Shown here one piece after another: positions 40,432-49,182 of a DNA stretch of 64,000 bases. Origin of the DNA: Rubellimicrobium arenae (GTDB lineage: Bacteria; Pseudomonadota; Alphaproteobacteria; Rhodobacterales; Rhodobacteraceae); assembly GCF_017916275.1 (NCBI RefSeq), contig NZ_JAFMST010000005.1, positions 276,091-340,090 of the forward strand. The letters run 5' to 3'. The position numbers and the translations under genes were made by a program. The notes below the pieces were generated by a model that saw nothing but the letters and a program-made list of their open reading frames with translations, was not told the DNA's origin and did not search any database. Positions within the stretch are counted from its first letter, which is position 1. Every line of letters begins with the position of its first letter.

Positions 40432-41367
40432 ATGACAACCGCCGCCAGCCGTCCCATGACCACCGGGGAGTGGGGGATGCTCCTCGCGCTGTCGGTGCTC
40501 TGGGGCGGCTCGTTCCTCTTCAACGGCATTGCCGTGCGCGAGCTGCCGGCCCTCACCATCGTGCTCGCCCGCGTCGCCTTGGCCGCCTGGATCCTGCTTC
40601 TGGTGTGCCGGGCCATGGGCGTGCGGATACCAAGGGACGGCCGCGCTTGGGCGGCGTTCGGGGTCATGGGGCTCCTCAACAACGCGGTCCCCTTCACGCT
40701 GATCGTCTGGGGCCAGCACCACATCGCCTCGGGCGTGGCCTCCATCCTCAACGCCACGACGCCGCTTTTCGGGGTCGTGCTGGCCCATGTCCTCACCGCC
40801 GACGAGCGGCTCACGCCCGAGCGCCTCGGGGGCGTGCTAGTCGGGCTGTCGGGGGTTGCGGTGACGATCGGCCTTGATGCCGTGGGCACCCTTGGGGCGG
40901 ACCTGCCAGCACAGCTCGGCGTCCTGGCCGCGGCACTGTCCTATGCGCTGGCTGGCCTCTGGGGCCGGCGCTTCCGCCGCATGGGCGTGGCGCCCTTGGC
41001 CACCGCCACCGGGCAGGTCTGCGCCTTGAGCGCGGTCCTGCTGCCCTTGGTGCTGCTCGTGGACCGGCCCTGGACGCTGCCCATGCCCTCGCTCGCCACC
41101 TGGGGCGCGCTCCTCGGCCTCACGGCCCTCTCCACGGCGCTGGCCTATGTGCTCTACTTCCGCATCCTGGCCACGGCGGGGGCCACGAACCTCTTGCTCG
41201 TGACTTTCCTGATCCCGGTCAGCGCCATCCTGCTCGGCCTCCTGTTCCTGGGCGAGGCGCTGGAGCCGCAGCACCTTCTCGGCATGGCGCTGATCGGGGC
41301 GGGGCTCGCCCTGATCGATGGGCGGCTCGTGCGAGGGCTGCGTCGAACGATGGTGCGAAGAACCTAG
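40432..41367 (+). CDS. EamA-family (DMT) transporter
   Basis: Inner-membrane exporter of the drug/metabolite superfamily, 311 residues with about ten hydrophobic helices in two EamA repeats (residues 15-145 and 160-295). Typical motifs are LWGGSFLFNGIAV near the start, NNAVPFTLIVWGQHHIASGVASILNATTPLFGVVLAH in repeat one and LEPQHLLGMALIGAGLALIDGR at the end. The substrate is unknown. It stands alone, with its own 5' region. Confidence 0.9.
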   Translation: MTTAASRPMTTGEWGMLLALSVLWGGSFLFNGIAVRELPALTIVLARVALAAWILLLVCRAMGVRIPRDGRAWAAFGVMGLLNNAVPFTLIVWGQHHIASGVASILNATTPLFGVVLAHVLTADERLTPERLGGVLVGLSGVAVTIGLDAVGTLGADLPAQLGVLAAALSYALAGLWGRRFRRMGVAPLATATGQVCALSAVLLPLVLLVDRPWTLPMPSLATWGALLGLTALSTALAYVLYFRILATAGATNLLLVTFLIPVSAILLGLLFLGEALEPQHLLGMALIGAGLALIDGRLVRGLRRTMVRRT

Positions 41368-41450
41368 CTGCGCGGTGATCCCGGCACGGGAGGCGGGGCC
41401 GAGCTGTCCCGCAGCGTGGTGCGGGCGGGGCCCGCGACCGCTGGAAGCGC

Positions 41451-42272
41451 TCAGATGGTCAGGAGCAGTGGCCGGTGGTCGGACACCTCAGGGTGCTCGA
41501 CCACCTCGAAGGCCAGGACCTCAACCGCGTCGTTGACGAGCAGGTAATCGGCGAGGCGGCCGGGCTTGCGGTAGTGCGAGGTCCGGGTGTCCCGGTGGCC
41601 GCCGCCGGTCACGAGGTCGTGCAGGCCGAGCCGCCCGAGCACCTCGAAGGTCTCGCTATCCGGCTCGACGTTGAAGTCGCCGCAGACCACGAGCCGCTCC
41701 CCCGGCTCGGCCACGGAGCCCACGAGGCGCGCGAGCCGGTGCGCCTGCGCCAGCCGCTCGGGCGTGTCGGCCTTGCCCCAAGCAGGATCGCGCAGCCCGT
41801 GCATGTGAGCGATCGTGACGGGCCAGCCCCGCTCGAAGTCGTGGACGCGAACGGCGTGGGCGGTGCGCGATCGGGGATGCTCGCCGTAGCTGTCGGGCGA
41901 GAAGGCCCCATGCACGAAGCCCTTTGCCTGGCCGATAACGGGGAGGTCCGCGCGCACGAAGGTGGCCAGCCCCCACTCCGAGAGAACCGCCTGGTCGCCG
42001 TCCCAGAGCACGCCCTGAGCCGCCGGGCAGAAGGTGCCTCGGTGCCTGGGCAGGGCAGCATTGACCTCGCGGAACAGGTTGGCCCGCTGCGGTAGGACAT
42101 GGTCGCCGTCGCGGTAGGTGAGCCAGCCCGTCATGGCTGCTGGCGTATGCACGACCTCCTGAAGGCAGAGCACGTCCGGCTGTTCCGCGCGCAGGTAGCC
42201 GTCCAGCTCGTCCCAGAGCGTGCCGCCCCAGCCGTTCAGGCATATGATCCTCAAGCCCAGCTCCTTCGACAT
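41451..42272 (-). CDS. Endonuclease/exonuclease/phosphatase-family protein
   Basis: Metal-dependent phosphohydrolase of the EEP fold, 273 residues. The motifs are in order: RIICLNGWGGTLWDEL, DVLCLQEVVHTP (catalytic glutamate), VCGDFNVEPDSETF (asparagine and aspartate), DYLLVNDAV and a final VSDHRPLLL histidine. No signal peptide is visible, so a cytosolic nuclease or phosphodiesterase is likely. Its ATG lies only 15 bases from that of the divergent acetyltransferase. Confidence 0.88.
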   Translation of the reverse strand: MSKELGLRIICLNGWGGTLWDELDGYLRAEQPDVLCLQEVVHTPAAMTGWLTYRDGDHVLPQRANLFREVNAALPRHRGTFCPAAQGVLWDGDQAVLSEWGLATFVRADLPVIGQAKGFVHGAFSPDSYGEHPRSRTAHAVRVHDFERGWPVTIAHMHGLRDPAWGKADTPERLAQAHRLARLVGSVAEPGERLVVCGDFNVEPDSETFEVLGRLGLHDLVTGGGHRDTRTSHYRKPGRLADYLLVNDAVEVLAFEVVEHPEVSDHRPLLLTI

Positions 42273-42287
42273 GCAGGGAAGACCGAC

Positions 42288-42761
42288 ATGCCACCTGTTA
42301 CCATCCGCCCGCTGCGCCCTGACGATGGACCGCACGCAGCGCGGGTTTTCTTCGACGCCGTGCGCGAGGGCACAAGGAAGTACTACACCGAGGCGCAGCG
42401 GCGGGCCTGGGCGGGCGAGCCTCCCGGTCCGGACAGCTGGCGCGACCGGCTCTGGGGCGTGGAGGGCTTTGCGGCCGAGGAGGACGGCCGGCTCGTGGGC
42501 TTCATGACACTCGCTGGGACGGGGGGGCATATCGACCTGGCGTTCGTGGCGCCTGCGGTCCTGGGCCGGGGCGTGGGCTGGCAGCTCTACCGGGCCGTGG
42601 AGGCAAGGGCGCGGGAGCGTGGTGCCTCGGTGCTCACGACTGAGGCGAGCCGGATGGCCCGGCCGTTCTTCGAGCGGCAGGGCTGGTCGGTGATCACGGA
42701 GCAGGTGGTGGTCATCCGCGGGGTGGTGCTGACCAACTACCGGATGCGGAAGGCGCTGTGA
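42288..42761 (+). CDS. GNAT-family N-acetyltransferase
   Basis: Acetyl-CoA-dependent transferase, 157 residues. The N-terminus (VTIRPLRPDDGPHAARVFFDAVREGTRKYYTEAQRRAWAG) matches the YafP-like subgroup. The acetyl-CoA loop is VLGRGVGWQLYRAVEARARERG, and the end strand is ARPFFERQGWSVITEQVVVIRGV. The acceptor is unknown. The start codon is 15 bases from the divergent gene, so its promoter must lie inside that gene. Confidence 0.88.
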   Translation: MPPVTIRPLRPDDGPHAARVFFDAVREGTRKYYTEAQRRAWAGEPPGPDSWRDRLWGVEGFAAEEDGRLVGFMTLAGTGGHIDLAFVAPAVLGRGVGWQLYRAVEARARERGASVLTTEASRMARPFFERQGWSVITEQVVVIRGVVLTNYRMRKAL

Positions 42762-42861
42762 GCCGCGGCGTGCAGGTCGGCAAGGGCACAACCAAACAGC
42801 TCCACCTCGGCAGAATTTAAGAAATACGCATTGATCGTCTGTAGCCTGTTCTCGAGAAATG

Positions 42862-42902
42862 TTGACTCACAGAAAGATCACTTTATGTATGATGCATACA
42901 TA
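42862..42902 (+). promoter_or_regulatory. Promoter and palindromic operator of the MarR gene
   Basis: A -35-like TTGACT (42862-42867) is followed after 16 bases by TATGTA. Over the latter lies a perfect palindrome with 8-base arms (TATGTATG / CATACATA, spacer ATG) at 42884-42902. A palindrome this size over the -10 and the start codon fits autorepression by the MarR protein encoded here. Confidence 0.6.
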
Positions 42903-43431
42903 TAGGTTTGACCCTATCGACCGTTTTGCCAACCTCTTTGGAGCCCTAGCCCTTGCGGTCACGGACGAACAGCTCCGGCGCATGCAGGCGTCCGCGGACC
43001 TCGGCCCCAGTGCGCTTGGGGCCCTTGTCACCTTGGGCGAGTACCCAGGCGAGTCGCTGGGCGGGCTCTCGCGCATCCTCGGTCTGACCCACTCGGCCAC
43101 CGTTCGGCTGGCCGATGACCTGGAGCGGCGTGGGCTGGTCCAGCGCGAAGGCAAGGCCGACCGGCGGTCCGTAGGCCTGCTGCTGACCGAGCAGGGGATC
43201 GCCCTGCGATCAGCCGCGATGCGAGCCCGAGCGGAGGTGCTGGAAGGCGCTGTCTCGGTTCTGGAGGACGACGAGCGGGGCGCCCTCGAGCGCGGCATGG
43301 CGCGCCTGCTTCAGAACTTCGCCACGAGCCGCGCGGTGGCCGATCACATCTGCCGGCTGTGCGACGAGGAGGCCTGCGGCCGGAACAACTGCCCGGTGGA
43401 GCGCCGCGCCGTGGAGATCGACGGACCATGA
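42889..43431 (+). CDS. MarR-family regulator with C-terminal cysteine cluster
   Basis: Winged-helix regulator, about 180 residues. The DNA-binding part is LGALVTLGEYPGESLGGLSRILGLTHSATVRLADDLERRGLVQREGKADRRSVGLLLTEQG. The C-terminus has four cysteines (HICRLCDEEACGRNNCPV) that could bind a metal or sense oxidation. It is coupled to the EamA exporter downstream (ATGA overlap), so exporter expression probably follows its signal. The start is uncertain: ATGs at 42859, 42889 and 42892 are in frame, and the last two lie inside the palindrome. Confidence 0.85.
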   Translation: MMHTYRFDPIDRFANLFGALALAVTDEQLRRMQASADLGPSALGALVTLGEYPGESLGGLSRILGLTHSATVRLADDLERRGLVQREGKADRRSVGLLLTEQGIALRSAAMRARAEVLEGAVSVLEDDERGALERGMARLLQNFATSRAVADHICRLCDEEACGRNNCPVERRAVEIDGP

Positions 43432-44381
43432 GCGAGGCGGTCCAGGATCTCCGCCCCGGTCTGGGCCGGGGGATCTCAGTCGTCGCCATGGTGGGCTCGG
43501 CCGCCTGCTGGGGTGGGGCGACGGTCATGACCAAGGGGGCACTGGACGCCATCCCGCCCTTCACGCTCCTGTCGATCCAGCTTGCCTCGAGCGTCGCCGT
43601 GCTCTGGCTGGCCGTACTCGCATTCGGCTTGCGCCTCGGACCGCGAGGGCCGGCGCTGCGGGCCGCCTCGACCGGGCTGTTCGAGCCAGGCTTGGCCTAT
43701 GCGGTGGGCGTGCCCGGCCTCGCGCTCACCACGGCCGGGAACGCCTCGGTGGTTGCCGCGCTCGAGCCGGTGTTCGTGGTCCTGCTCGCCTGGGCGGTGT
43801 TCCGCGTCCGGCCGGGATGGGTCGTGGCGGGCGCCATCGGCGCAGCCCTCCTGGGGGTCTGCCTTGTGTCGCTGCCGGACCTGTCCGGCCTTGGTCAGGG
43901 CGACCTGCGGGGCGACGCGCTCGTTCTGCTCGGGACCGCCTTTGCCGCCATTTATGTGGTCTCTTCGAGCCGTCTGGTGATCGACACCTCGCCGTTGGTC
44001 CTGACCTGCCTCCAGCAAAGCCTGGGCCTTCTGGTCGTGGTCGGCCTGGCCGCCGTCGCCTTGAGCTCAGGGCTGGAGAGGCTCCCGGCCAGCCTGCCCC
44101 GGGAGATGGTCCTGCTCGCGGTGGTGTCCGGGTGGGTGCAGTATGCGCTGGCCTTCTGGCTCTACCTTGTGGGCCTGCGTGGCTTGCCCGTCAGCGTCAC
44201 GGGCCTGTTTCTGACCCTGACGCCGGTGTTCGGGGTGACGGGCGGCATGCTGTTCCTGGGCGAGCGCATCGCATCCCTCCAACTCGCCGGCGCTGTGCTG
44301 ATCGTGGGAGCGGCAGGGGCCATGCTCACCACGACGAACACGCCTGCCCCATCACACGATACACAGGGATCACGACATTGA
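43428..44381 (+). CDS. EamA-family (DMT) transporter, MarR-linked
   Basis: Second drug/metabolite exporter, 317 residues, about ten membrane helices in two EamA repeats (GSAACWGGATVMTKGAL..; SVVAALEPVFVVLLAWAVF; QYALAFWLYLVGLRGLPVSVTGLFLTLTPVFGVTGGMLFLGE). It starts within the MarR stop and ends overlapping the next acetyltransferase start (TTGA). The three genes thus form one coupled unit: regulator, exporter, acetyltransferase, a layout often linked to resistance or detoxification. Confidence 0.9.
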   Translation: MSEAVQDLRPGLGRGISVVAMVGSAACWGGATVMTKGALDAIPPFTLLSIQLASSVAVLWLAVLAFGLRLGPRGPALRAASTGLFEPGLAYAVGVPGLALTTAGNASVVAALEPVFVVLLAWAVFRVRPGWVVAGAIGAALLGVCLVSLPDLSGLGQGDLRGDALVLLGTAFAAIYVVSSSRLVIDTSPLVLTCLQQSLGLLVVVGLAAVALSSGLERLPASLPREMVLLAVVSGWVQYALAFWLYLVGLRGLPVSVTGLFLTLTPVFGVTGGMLFLGERIASLQLAGAVLIVGAAGAMLTTTNTPAPSHDTQGSRH

Positions 44382-44845
44382 CCCACCCCATTGCCATACG
44401 CGACGCGCACGCCTCCGACATCCCCGCCCTTGAGGCCGTCATTCGCGACTGCGGCCTGTTCACCCCCGAGGAGGGTGACGGCTTTGCTGGCAGCCTGCCC
44501 GGCCATTTCGAGGGTGGGGGTGAGGGCCGGGTCTGGCTCCTGGCCGGAGACGGCGCCGGGGCCGCCTACTTGTCGCCGGAGCCCGGGCCGGGCGTGTGGA
44601 ACCTCCTGTTCCTGGGCGTCCAACCCGACGCGCGGCGCCGTGGCGTGGCCCGGGCGCTGATCGCCGAAGTCGAGCGCCGGCTGCGCGAGCAAGGCGCGCG
44701 CATGGTGCTGATCGACACCTCGACCGAGCCACCCATGGAGGCGGCGCGGGCGCTCTACGAGGCGTTGGGTTACGAGCGCGTGGCGCTCATCCCCGACTAC
44801 TGGGGCCCAGGCGACGGCAAGCTCACCTTCTGGCGGGCGCTCTAG
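44378..44845 (+). CDS. GNAT-family N-acetyltransferase, MarR operon
   Basis: Acetyltransferase of 155 residues. IAIRDAHASDIPALEAVIRD is the GNAT N-terminus, VWNLLFLGVQPDARRRGVARALIAEVERRLREQGARM is the acetyl-CoA-binding segment, and ARALYEALGYERVALIPDYWGPGDGKLTFWRAL is the typical end. The start is probably TTG at 44378, overlapping the exporter stop; no ATG is present in the N-terminal region. It may modify the compound handled by the co-expressed exporter. Confidence 0.85.
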   Translation: MTHPIAIRDAHASDIPALEAVIRDCGLFTPEEGDGFAGSLPGHFEGGGEGRVWLLAGDGAGAAYLSPEPGPGVWNLLFLGVQPDARRRGVARALIAEVERRLREQGARMVLIDTSTEPPMEAARALYEALGYERVALIPDYWGPGDGKLTFWRAL

Positions 44846-44941
44846 CTGCGTGGTGCAGGTTGGACTGCCCAGAAGGGGGTCGTCTCGTGTTGCTGCTGGC
44901 AAGTTCCTCCCCCTATCGTAAGCCGCTGCCCTGGAGACACG

Positions 44942-45757
44942 ATGACCCGCACGCTGCCCCAGCCCCACGCCGAGTTCCTCGAGCGCATCTGTGACGCTGT
45001 CGAGCGGGACCCACGGATCCACAGCCTGCTGGCGGCCGGTTCGTTCATCCACGGCGGGCTGGACGAGTTCTCGGACCTCGACTTCGTCCTGGTGGCGGAG
45101 CCGGAGGCTCAGGAGGACCTGCTCGCATCGCGCCGCGCCTTTGCCGAGGTGCTTGGCCCCTTGCTCAGCGCCTTTACGGGGGAGCACGTGGGCGAGCCGC
45201 GCCTGCTCATCTGCCTCTATGGACCACCCCTTCTCCATGTGGACCTGAAGGTGGTCACTCTGGCCGACCTGGACCGGCTCATCGAGCGGCCTGCCATCCT
45301 GTTCTCCCGAGATCCTACCGCGCTGGAGGCTCGGCTCGACGAGGCCCCGGTGGCCTGGCCCAACCGGGACCCGGACTGGTTTGAGGCGCGCGCCTGGATC
45401 TGGCTCCACTACGGGGCCACAAAGCTCGGCCGGAGCGAGCTCTTCGAGGCCATGGGCATGCTCGCCTTCTTTCGCGAACAGGTGCTGGGCCCGATGCTGC
45501 ACCGGCGAGCGGGGCTCCCCCAGCGCGGCATGCGGCGGATCGAGGCGCTGGGCCTAGACGGGGACAACCGGCTGTCTGACACAGTGGCGCGGCATGAGGC
45601 GGCCATGGTCAGAGACGGCCTCCTCGCCGCAGCACGCCTGTATCTGGACCTGCGGTCTGACGATCCACCGTCGGTGACCACTCCTGGCATGCCGGGCGCC
45701 TTGGAAGATTTCATCGCATCCTTCGGTCAGCCTGCGGCTGCACGGACGCTGACCTGA
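44942..45757 (+). CDS. Nucleotidyltransferase-domain protein
   Basis: Predicted nucleotidyltransferase of the Pol-beta fold, 271 residues. The signature GSFIHGGLDEFSDLDFVLV (GS plus DxD, residues 33-51) carries the metal-binding aspartates; a third acidic site is in LLHVDLKVV. The C-terminal half is helical (FEARAWIWLHYGATKLGRSELFEA), as in proteins related to aminoglycoside nucleotidyltransferases. Function not proven. ATG follows GGAGACACG. A 264-base gap without a gene separates it from the integrase. Confidence 0.75.
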   Translation: MTRTLPQPHAEFLERICDAVERDPRIHSLLAAGSFIHGGLDEFSDLDFVLVAEPEAQEDLLASRRAFAEVLGPLLSAFTGEHVGEPRLLICLYGPPLLHVDLKVVTLADLDRLIERPAILFSRDPTALEARLDEAPVAWPNRDPDWFEARAWIWLHYGATKLGRSELFEAMGMLAFFREQVLGPMLHRRAGLPQRGMRRIEALGLDGDNRLSDTVARHEAAMVRDGLLAAARLYLDLRSDDPPSVTTPGMPGALEDFIASFGQPAAARTLT

Positions 45758-46021
45758 GGCTGTGGTTCAGGCGTGCGCATCCAGTCCGGCCTTCCACGGA
45801 CGCCGCCATTCCTGATTGACGCACACCCCTTCGCAATGACCCCCGGGCCACGCTTTCTCACGGCAGATGTGTCAGAACAATCATGATCCAGCTCGATGAT
45901 CCCAGAGACTAGGAACTCTTCAGATACTCCATCTCTGGATTGCTCGATCAGGTTACCCTCCGCCAACGGCCCGCAGGCCGGAAGCGAGAGAGAGAGACCG
46001 TGAGGACGTAATCATGTCCGA

Positions 46022-47128
46022 TCACTCGATCTCACGCGACAGGGCAAGTGCCAGCTTTTCTAGGATGTCATCCGCCTCTTCCGGCACGAGACACACGTAC
46101 TTCTCGATCACGTTGGAGGCATGGCGAATGCCCCAACCCATGTAGGTCGCAATCTGCTTCAACGAACAGCCCGCCCGGAAAAGACGCGTCGCAGCGGTGC
46201 CGCGCATATCATACAGGCGCAGTTCCTGCCGGATGCTATTCGGCTGCCGGAAATTCGCACGCATCTTCATCGCTCGGACGATCTGAGCAGCCCGTTCCGG
46301 GCTCAACTGGCCGCCATCGAGCGCCACGAACAGATATTCTTGGTCGGGAGGGGTCTCGTCGACAACCCGGTCGAGGTCCGGAGTCAGAGGGATGCTGAAG
46401 GGTTTCCCCGTCTTGGTGCGCCGCCAGAGAAACCGGCGACCCTTGGGCGTGGGATGAACGTGCTCGGGCTTGATCAGGCCGATGTCTTGGGGCGTGAGAG
46501 CATTGAGCGCTGCGACCGCGATCCGGTACTCCCGTTCAGATGCTCCTGTAAGCAGAGCTTCACGTTCCTGCGGCAACCAGATGATGTGGGAGCGGTCGCA
46601 ATTGTAGTACCGTTCCTGCTTCCAGTGGTGATGGGTGTTGATCGCCTTGTCGGTGGCCTTTGCCCAATTCAGGAAACGGGTCACAACGGTGGTGGCATAG
46701 TCATACCGGCGCGGTGCGTGCGCCCAGGCCTGCTTCCAGTCGTTGATGTGAGACACCGACTCGGGGTCTTCGAAGATCTTGATGGGGTCAGGGCCGAACT
46801 CTTTGACGAATGAGTCCAAGAACTCGTCATAGTCGTCCTTCGTCCGCTGGGCGCGCAACACATAGGCCGGACTGGCGCGGTAGCGGTCCATGATGATCTT
46901 CGTGGTGCGCTCCTCCGGCGACGACAGGCTCAGTTGCGGCAGGCTCTTGGACCGCCGATGCTCAGCAATCTTCTTCTGACGTGATGCTTCGTAGGCCGGG
47001 GAGTCGACCGGGATCTTGTCTCCGGTCTTCCAGAAGAGGGGGCCGCCGCGGAAGGCGTAGTGATACTGACGAACAGTGCCGTCGGTGAGGGTCTTCGAGA
47101 CGCGATGGATACCGGTGGTGTCAGCCAT
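46022..47128 (-). CDS. Tyrosine recombinase/integrase, atypical catalytic residues
   Basis: Phage-type integrase of 368 residues, likely to move the island. The C-terminal catalytic block is LRLYDMRGTAATRLFRAGCSLKQIATYMGWGIRHASNVIEKYV: the second arginine (DMRGT) and the tyrosine nucleophile (EKYV) are present. The usual histidine of HDLRGT is tyrosine, and the first arginine region (normally GQRQGDLLRL) reads NALTPQDIGLIKPEHV without the arginine. An N-terminal arm and core-binding region lie in residues 1-170. It may be impaired or a divergent subgroup. Its start overlaps the small upstream gene by 8 bases. Confidence 0.85.
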   Translation of the reverse strand: MADTTGIHRVSKTLTDGTVRQYHYAFRGGPLFWKTGDKIPVDSPAYEASRQKKIAEHRRSKSLPQLSLSSPEERTTKIIMDRYRASPAYVLRAQRTKDDYDEFLDSFVKEFGPDPIKIFEDPESVSHINDWKQAWAHAPRRYDYATTVVTRFLNWAKATDKAINTHHHWKQERYYNCDRSHIIWLPQEREALLTGASEREYRIAVAALNALTPQDIGLIKPEHVHPTPKGRRFLWRRTKTGKPFSIPLTPDLDRVVDETPPDQEYLFVALDGGQLSPERAAQIVRAMKMRANFRQPNSIRQELRLYDMRGTAATRLFRAGCSLKQIATYMGWGIRHASNVIEKYVCLVPEEADDILEKLALALSREIE

Positions 47129-47432
47129 GGGACATGCGAGCCTTCCGCTGCTGCATAGGGGTAGAGACCAGCACGTCGGTGTTTGCCGGCGCGGGGTGAT
47201 TCATCTGAATGGCATCGAGGCGCTGCCGCACATGGCGCGGGTCGTAGATGTCGCGGCGACCCGGAACCGTGGTGATGCCGACCTGCGTGCACCACGAACG
47301 GAAGGAGGACGTAACGCCTTCGAAGCCCTGGAGGCGGGCCAGCTGGTCGCCCGTCAGCATGACCAGGTCTGCCACGGACGGGTTAGAAATAGTGAAGAGA
47401 TCGAGGACCGAAGTCGCACCCTTGTTCGTCAT
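47121..47432 (-). CDS. Small excisionase-like DNA-binding protein
   Basis: A 103-residue protein immediately upstream of, and overlapping, the integrase gene. Its middle part (LQGFEGVTSSFRSWCTQVGITTVPGRRDIYDPRHVRQRLDAIQ) looks like a MerR/excisionase-type helix-turn-helix with wing. ATG follows GCAGGAGCGTGGAA. The frame runs open further upstream, but those residues look non-coding. Directionality factor for the integrase is the simplest idea, by position and fold only. Confidence 0.55.
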   Translation of the reverse strand: MTNKGATSVLDLFTISNPSVADLVMLTGDQLARLQGFEGVTSSFRSWCTQVGITTVPGRRDIYDPRHVRQRLDAIQMNHPAPANTDVLVSTPMQQRKARMSHG

Positions 47433-47739
47433 TTCCACGCTCCTGCATTGCGTGGTCGGGAGATCGAGCCGCCTCTCGTTCAGCAGCCGAAAACTCCCGA
47501 TGGGGTCCCGCCCAGAGGCCGAGCGGGTTCGCGTCCCCGTTTTGACGTTGGTCAGCCTCTGATATCGCAGGGCGTCGAGAGGGTAGGGGGTCGAGTGAGG
47601 CAGAGGCCCGTGCTGGCCCGTCGACGTGACAAGGCTTGTCTGCACAAGCGGTCTGGCCGATGCGGAAAAGGCAGCCTTTCTGGTCTGCGCGGAGCCTGCC
47701 TTGATTGAGGGTTCCCCAGATCGAAGGTCAGCCTGACTT

Positions 47740-48147
47740 CTAAAGCTCCGCACCTGCACGGAGCCGCGTGATCCGGGCGTGATGGCTCTCGTCGCGCCGG
47801 CACTCCAACTCCTGGAAAGCATGTAGGACGCTGAAGTACTGCCTCAGGGCGGCCTCGGGATCCGGAAGCCCAGCGAGCCGGTCGACCACGTTGAGGGCTC
47901 CGAGGTCGGGCCGGAGGAGATCCCTGAGCCTCTCGTCACAAGCTGTGTAGAACGGCCGTCCGTCGGGGTGCCTTTGGGCCAACACCAGATTGACAAAGGT
48001 GAGATAGACCCTGCTTTCGATCATGACGGCTGCCTGTCGGCGCTTCCCAAAGACGACGATCGGTACTTGCTGAACCACCGCGATGCTCTTTGGATCGACG
48101 ATACAGAGACTCAATGACCTGAGGGTTTCGCGGGACGAGATCGTCAT
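47740..48147 (-). CDS. Hypothetical protein
   Basis: No family recognised. Codon use (strong preference for G or C at third positions) supports a real gene over at least 135 residues from MTISSRETLRSL to RAGAEL. The central part VQQVPIVVFGKRRQAAVMIESRVYLTFVNLVLAQRHPDGRPF is compatible with a small alpha/beta domain. The frame stays open another 98 codons upstream (to 48441) with weaker codon bias, so the true start may be further upstream. Confidence 0.45.
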   Translation of the reverse strand: MTISSRETLRSLSLCIVDPKSIAVVQQVPIVVFGKRRQAAVMIESRVYLTFVNLVLAQRHPDGRPFYTACDERLRDLLRPDLGALNVVDRLAGLPDPEAALRQYFSVLHAFQELECRRDESHHARITRLRAGAEL

Positions 48148-49068
48148 GGCGATCTGAATGACTACCTTCGGCGGTGGTGCACGGCCGAGGAGAAACGGCT
48201 CGATCTCCTCAACCCGCGTTCGATCAAGCCGGTTTAGAATGCGCACAGCCTCTCGTTGCGCTCTATGACGTAGGCGCAGCGAGAGGGGTGGGATGAAGAG
48301 TGTCGTAATCAGCCTCTCTCTGAATATAGGATGCGAGCGACCAGGGGGTGAGGTTTGATCTGTCACCTTCCCCGCTAAGCGATGGCTCCACGGATCAAAC
48401 ACTGTCCGAGGCTCTCGCCAAGAACGTCGGCCGTTCGGCATATTCGATATCTAAGGCGCGCGACGCAGGGCAAGGTCGGTAAGATCAGCAACCCGGCATC
48501 GACGGTTGAGGACGGCCCGCTGGGCGAGAAGACCGACCGGTTCATCGACCGTTCTCGCGTGACGTGGACGACCCGAGAGGCCGGCGGCATTCCTCGATGC
48601 CTTGCTGTGTTCCTCGATGAACTGCCGCAGTCGGTCGCCTCGGCATGACTGCGCGCTCGTGGCAGATGAAGGAAGGGTGTGGATCATTGCCAGTCTGTTG
48701 GCTCCTCGGCCGGTAGTTTGCCCAGGTCGGGGGTCCTCGGATGATTGTGATTGCTATCGATCCCAGGAGCCCTGGCCCCCGCGCTCGGCCGGGTCTCGCC
48801 TCGAGGACCCGGACGTGCGCGGAGGTCGGGCCGACGCTGGTCCCCCTGAACGATGGATGCGGCTTTGCGATCTCGGGCCGCCGATGTCAGGTCATAGAGG
48901 AGGCCGGCTGGGCCTTTCCCCTGTGTGATGGCGGGAGAGGTCGAGGAGAGGGGGCACCCGCCTCTCCTCGCCGCCGGAGGCGCCAGGGTGCCGGGGTGGC
49001 GAACGCCCGGCCGCCCACCGCGCAGGTGCCCCCGGAGGGCGGGTCCAGGGCAGAGCCCGGCGAAGGGA
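48148..49068. other. Stretch without a supported gene between hypothetical gene and relaxase
   Basis: Over 900 bases in which short frames on both strands overlap and none has a ribosome site with convincing codon use. Frames at 48382-48648 (plus) and 48451-48687 (minus) are the best but contradict each other. It may hold decayed genes or the transfer region of the island, since structured sequence starts at its right end. Confidence 0.4.
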
Positions 49069-49139
49069 AAACTCGAACGCAGGCGTAGCCGCAGTGCGAG
49101 TTTCCTACTGAGTATCAAACCCGCTCCCCGAGGAGCGGG
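49069..49139 (+). other. Inverted-repeat region, candidate transfer origin (oriT)
   Basis: Two hairpins lie directly upstream of the relaxase gene: AAACTCG / CGAGTTT (49069-49075 with 49097-49103) and a perfect 8-base stem CCCGCTCC / GGAGCGGG with loop CCGA (49120-49139). Relaxases of this family nick at inverted repeats next to their own gene. The nick site is not identified; the call rests on position and structure. Confidence 0.4.
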
Positions 49140-49156
49140 CGCAGCTTTGCAGCGCG

Positions 49157-49182
49157 ATCTCCCCACCGGATGGTGAGGAGAT
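49157..49182 (+). promoter_or_regulatory. Hairpin enclosing the relaxase ribosome binding site
   Basis: ATCTCCCCACC and GGTGAGGAGAT form an 11-base stem with one mismatch and a GGAT loop. The 3' arm contains the Shine-Dalgarno AGGAG, 8 bases before the ATG. Folding would hide the ribosome site, so relaxase translation may be throttled, or the repeat may be an operator. Confidence 0.5.

Noticed and set aside
48382..48687. Overlapping 88-codon plus and 78-codon minus frames
   Set aside because: They occupy the same DNA, neither has a good ribosome site, and codon use is indecisive, so neither is annotated.
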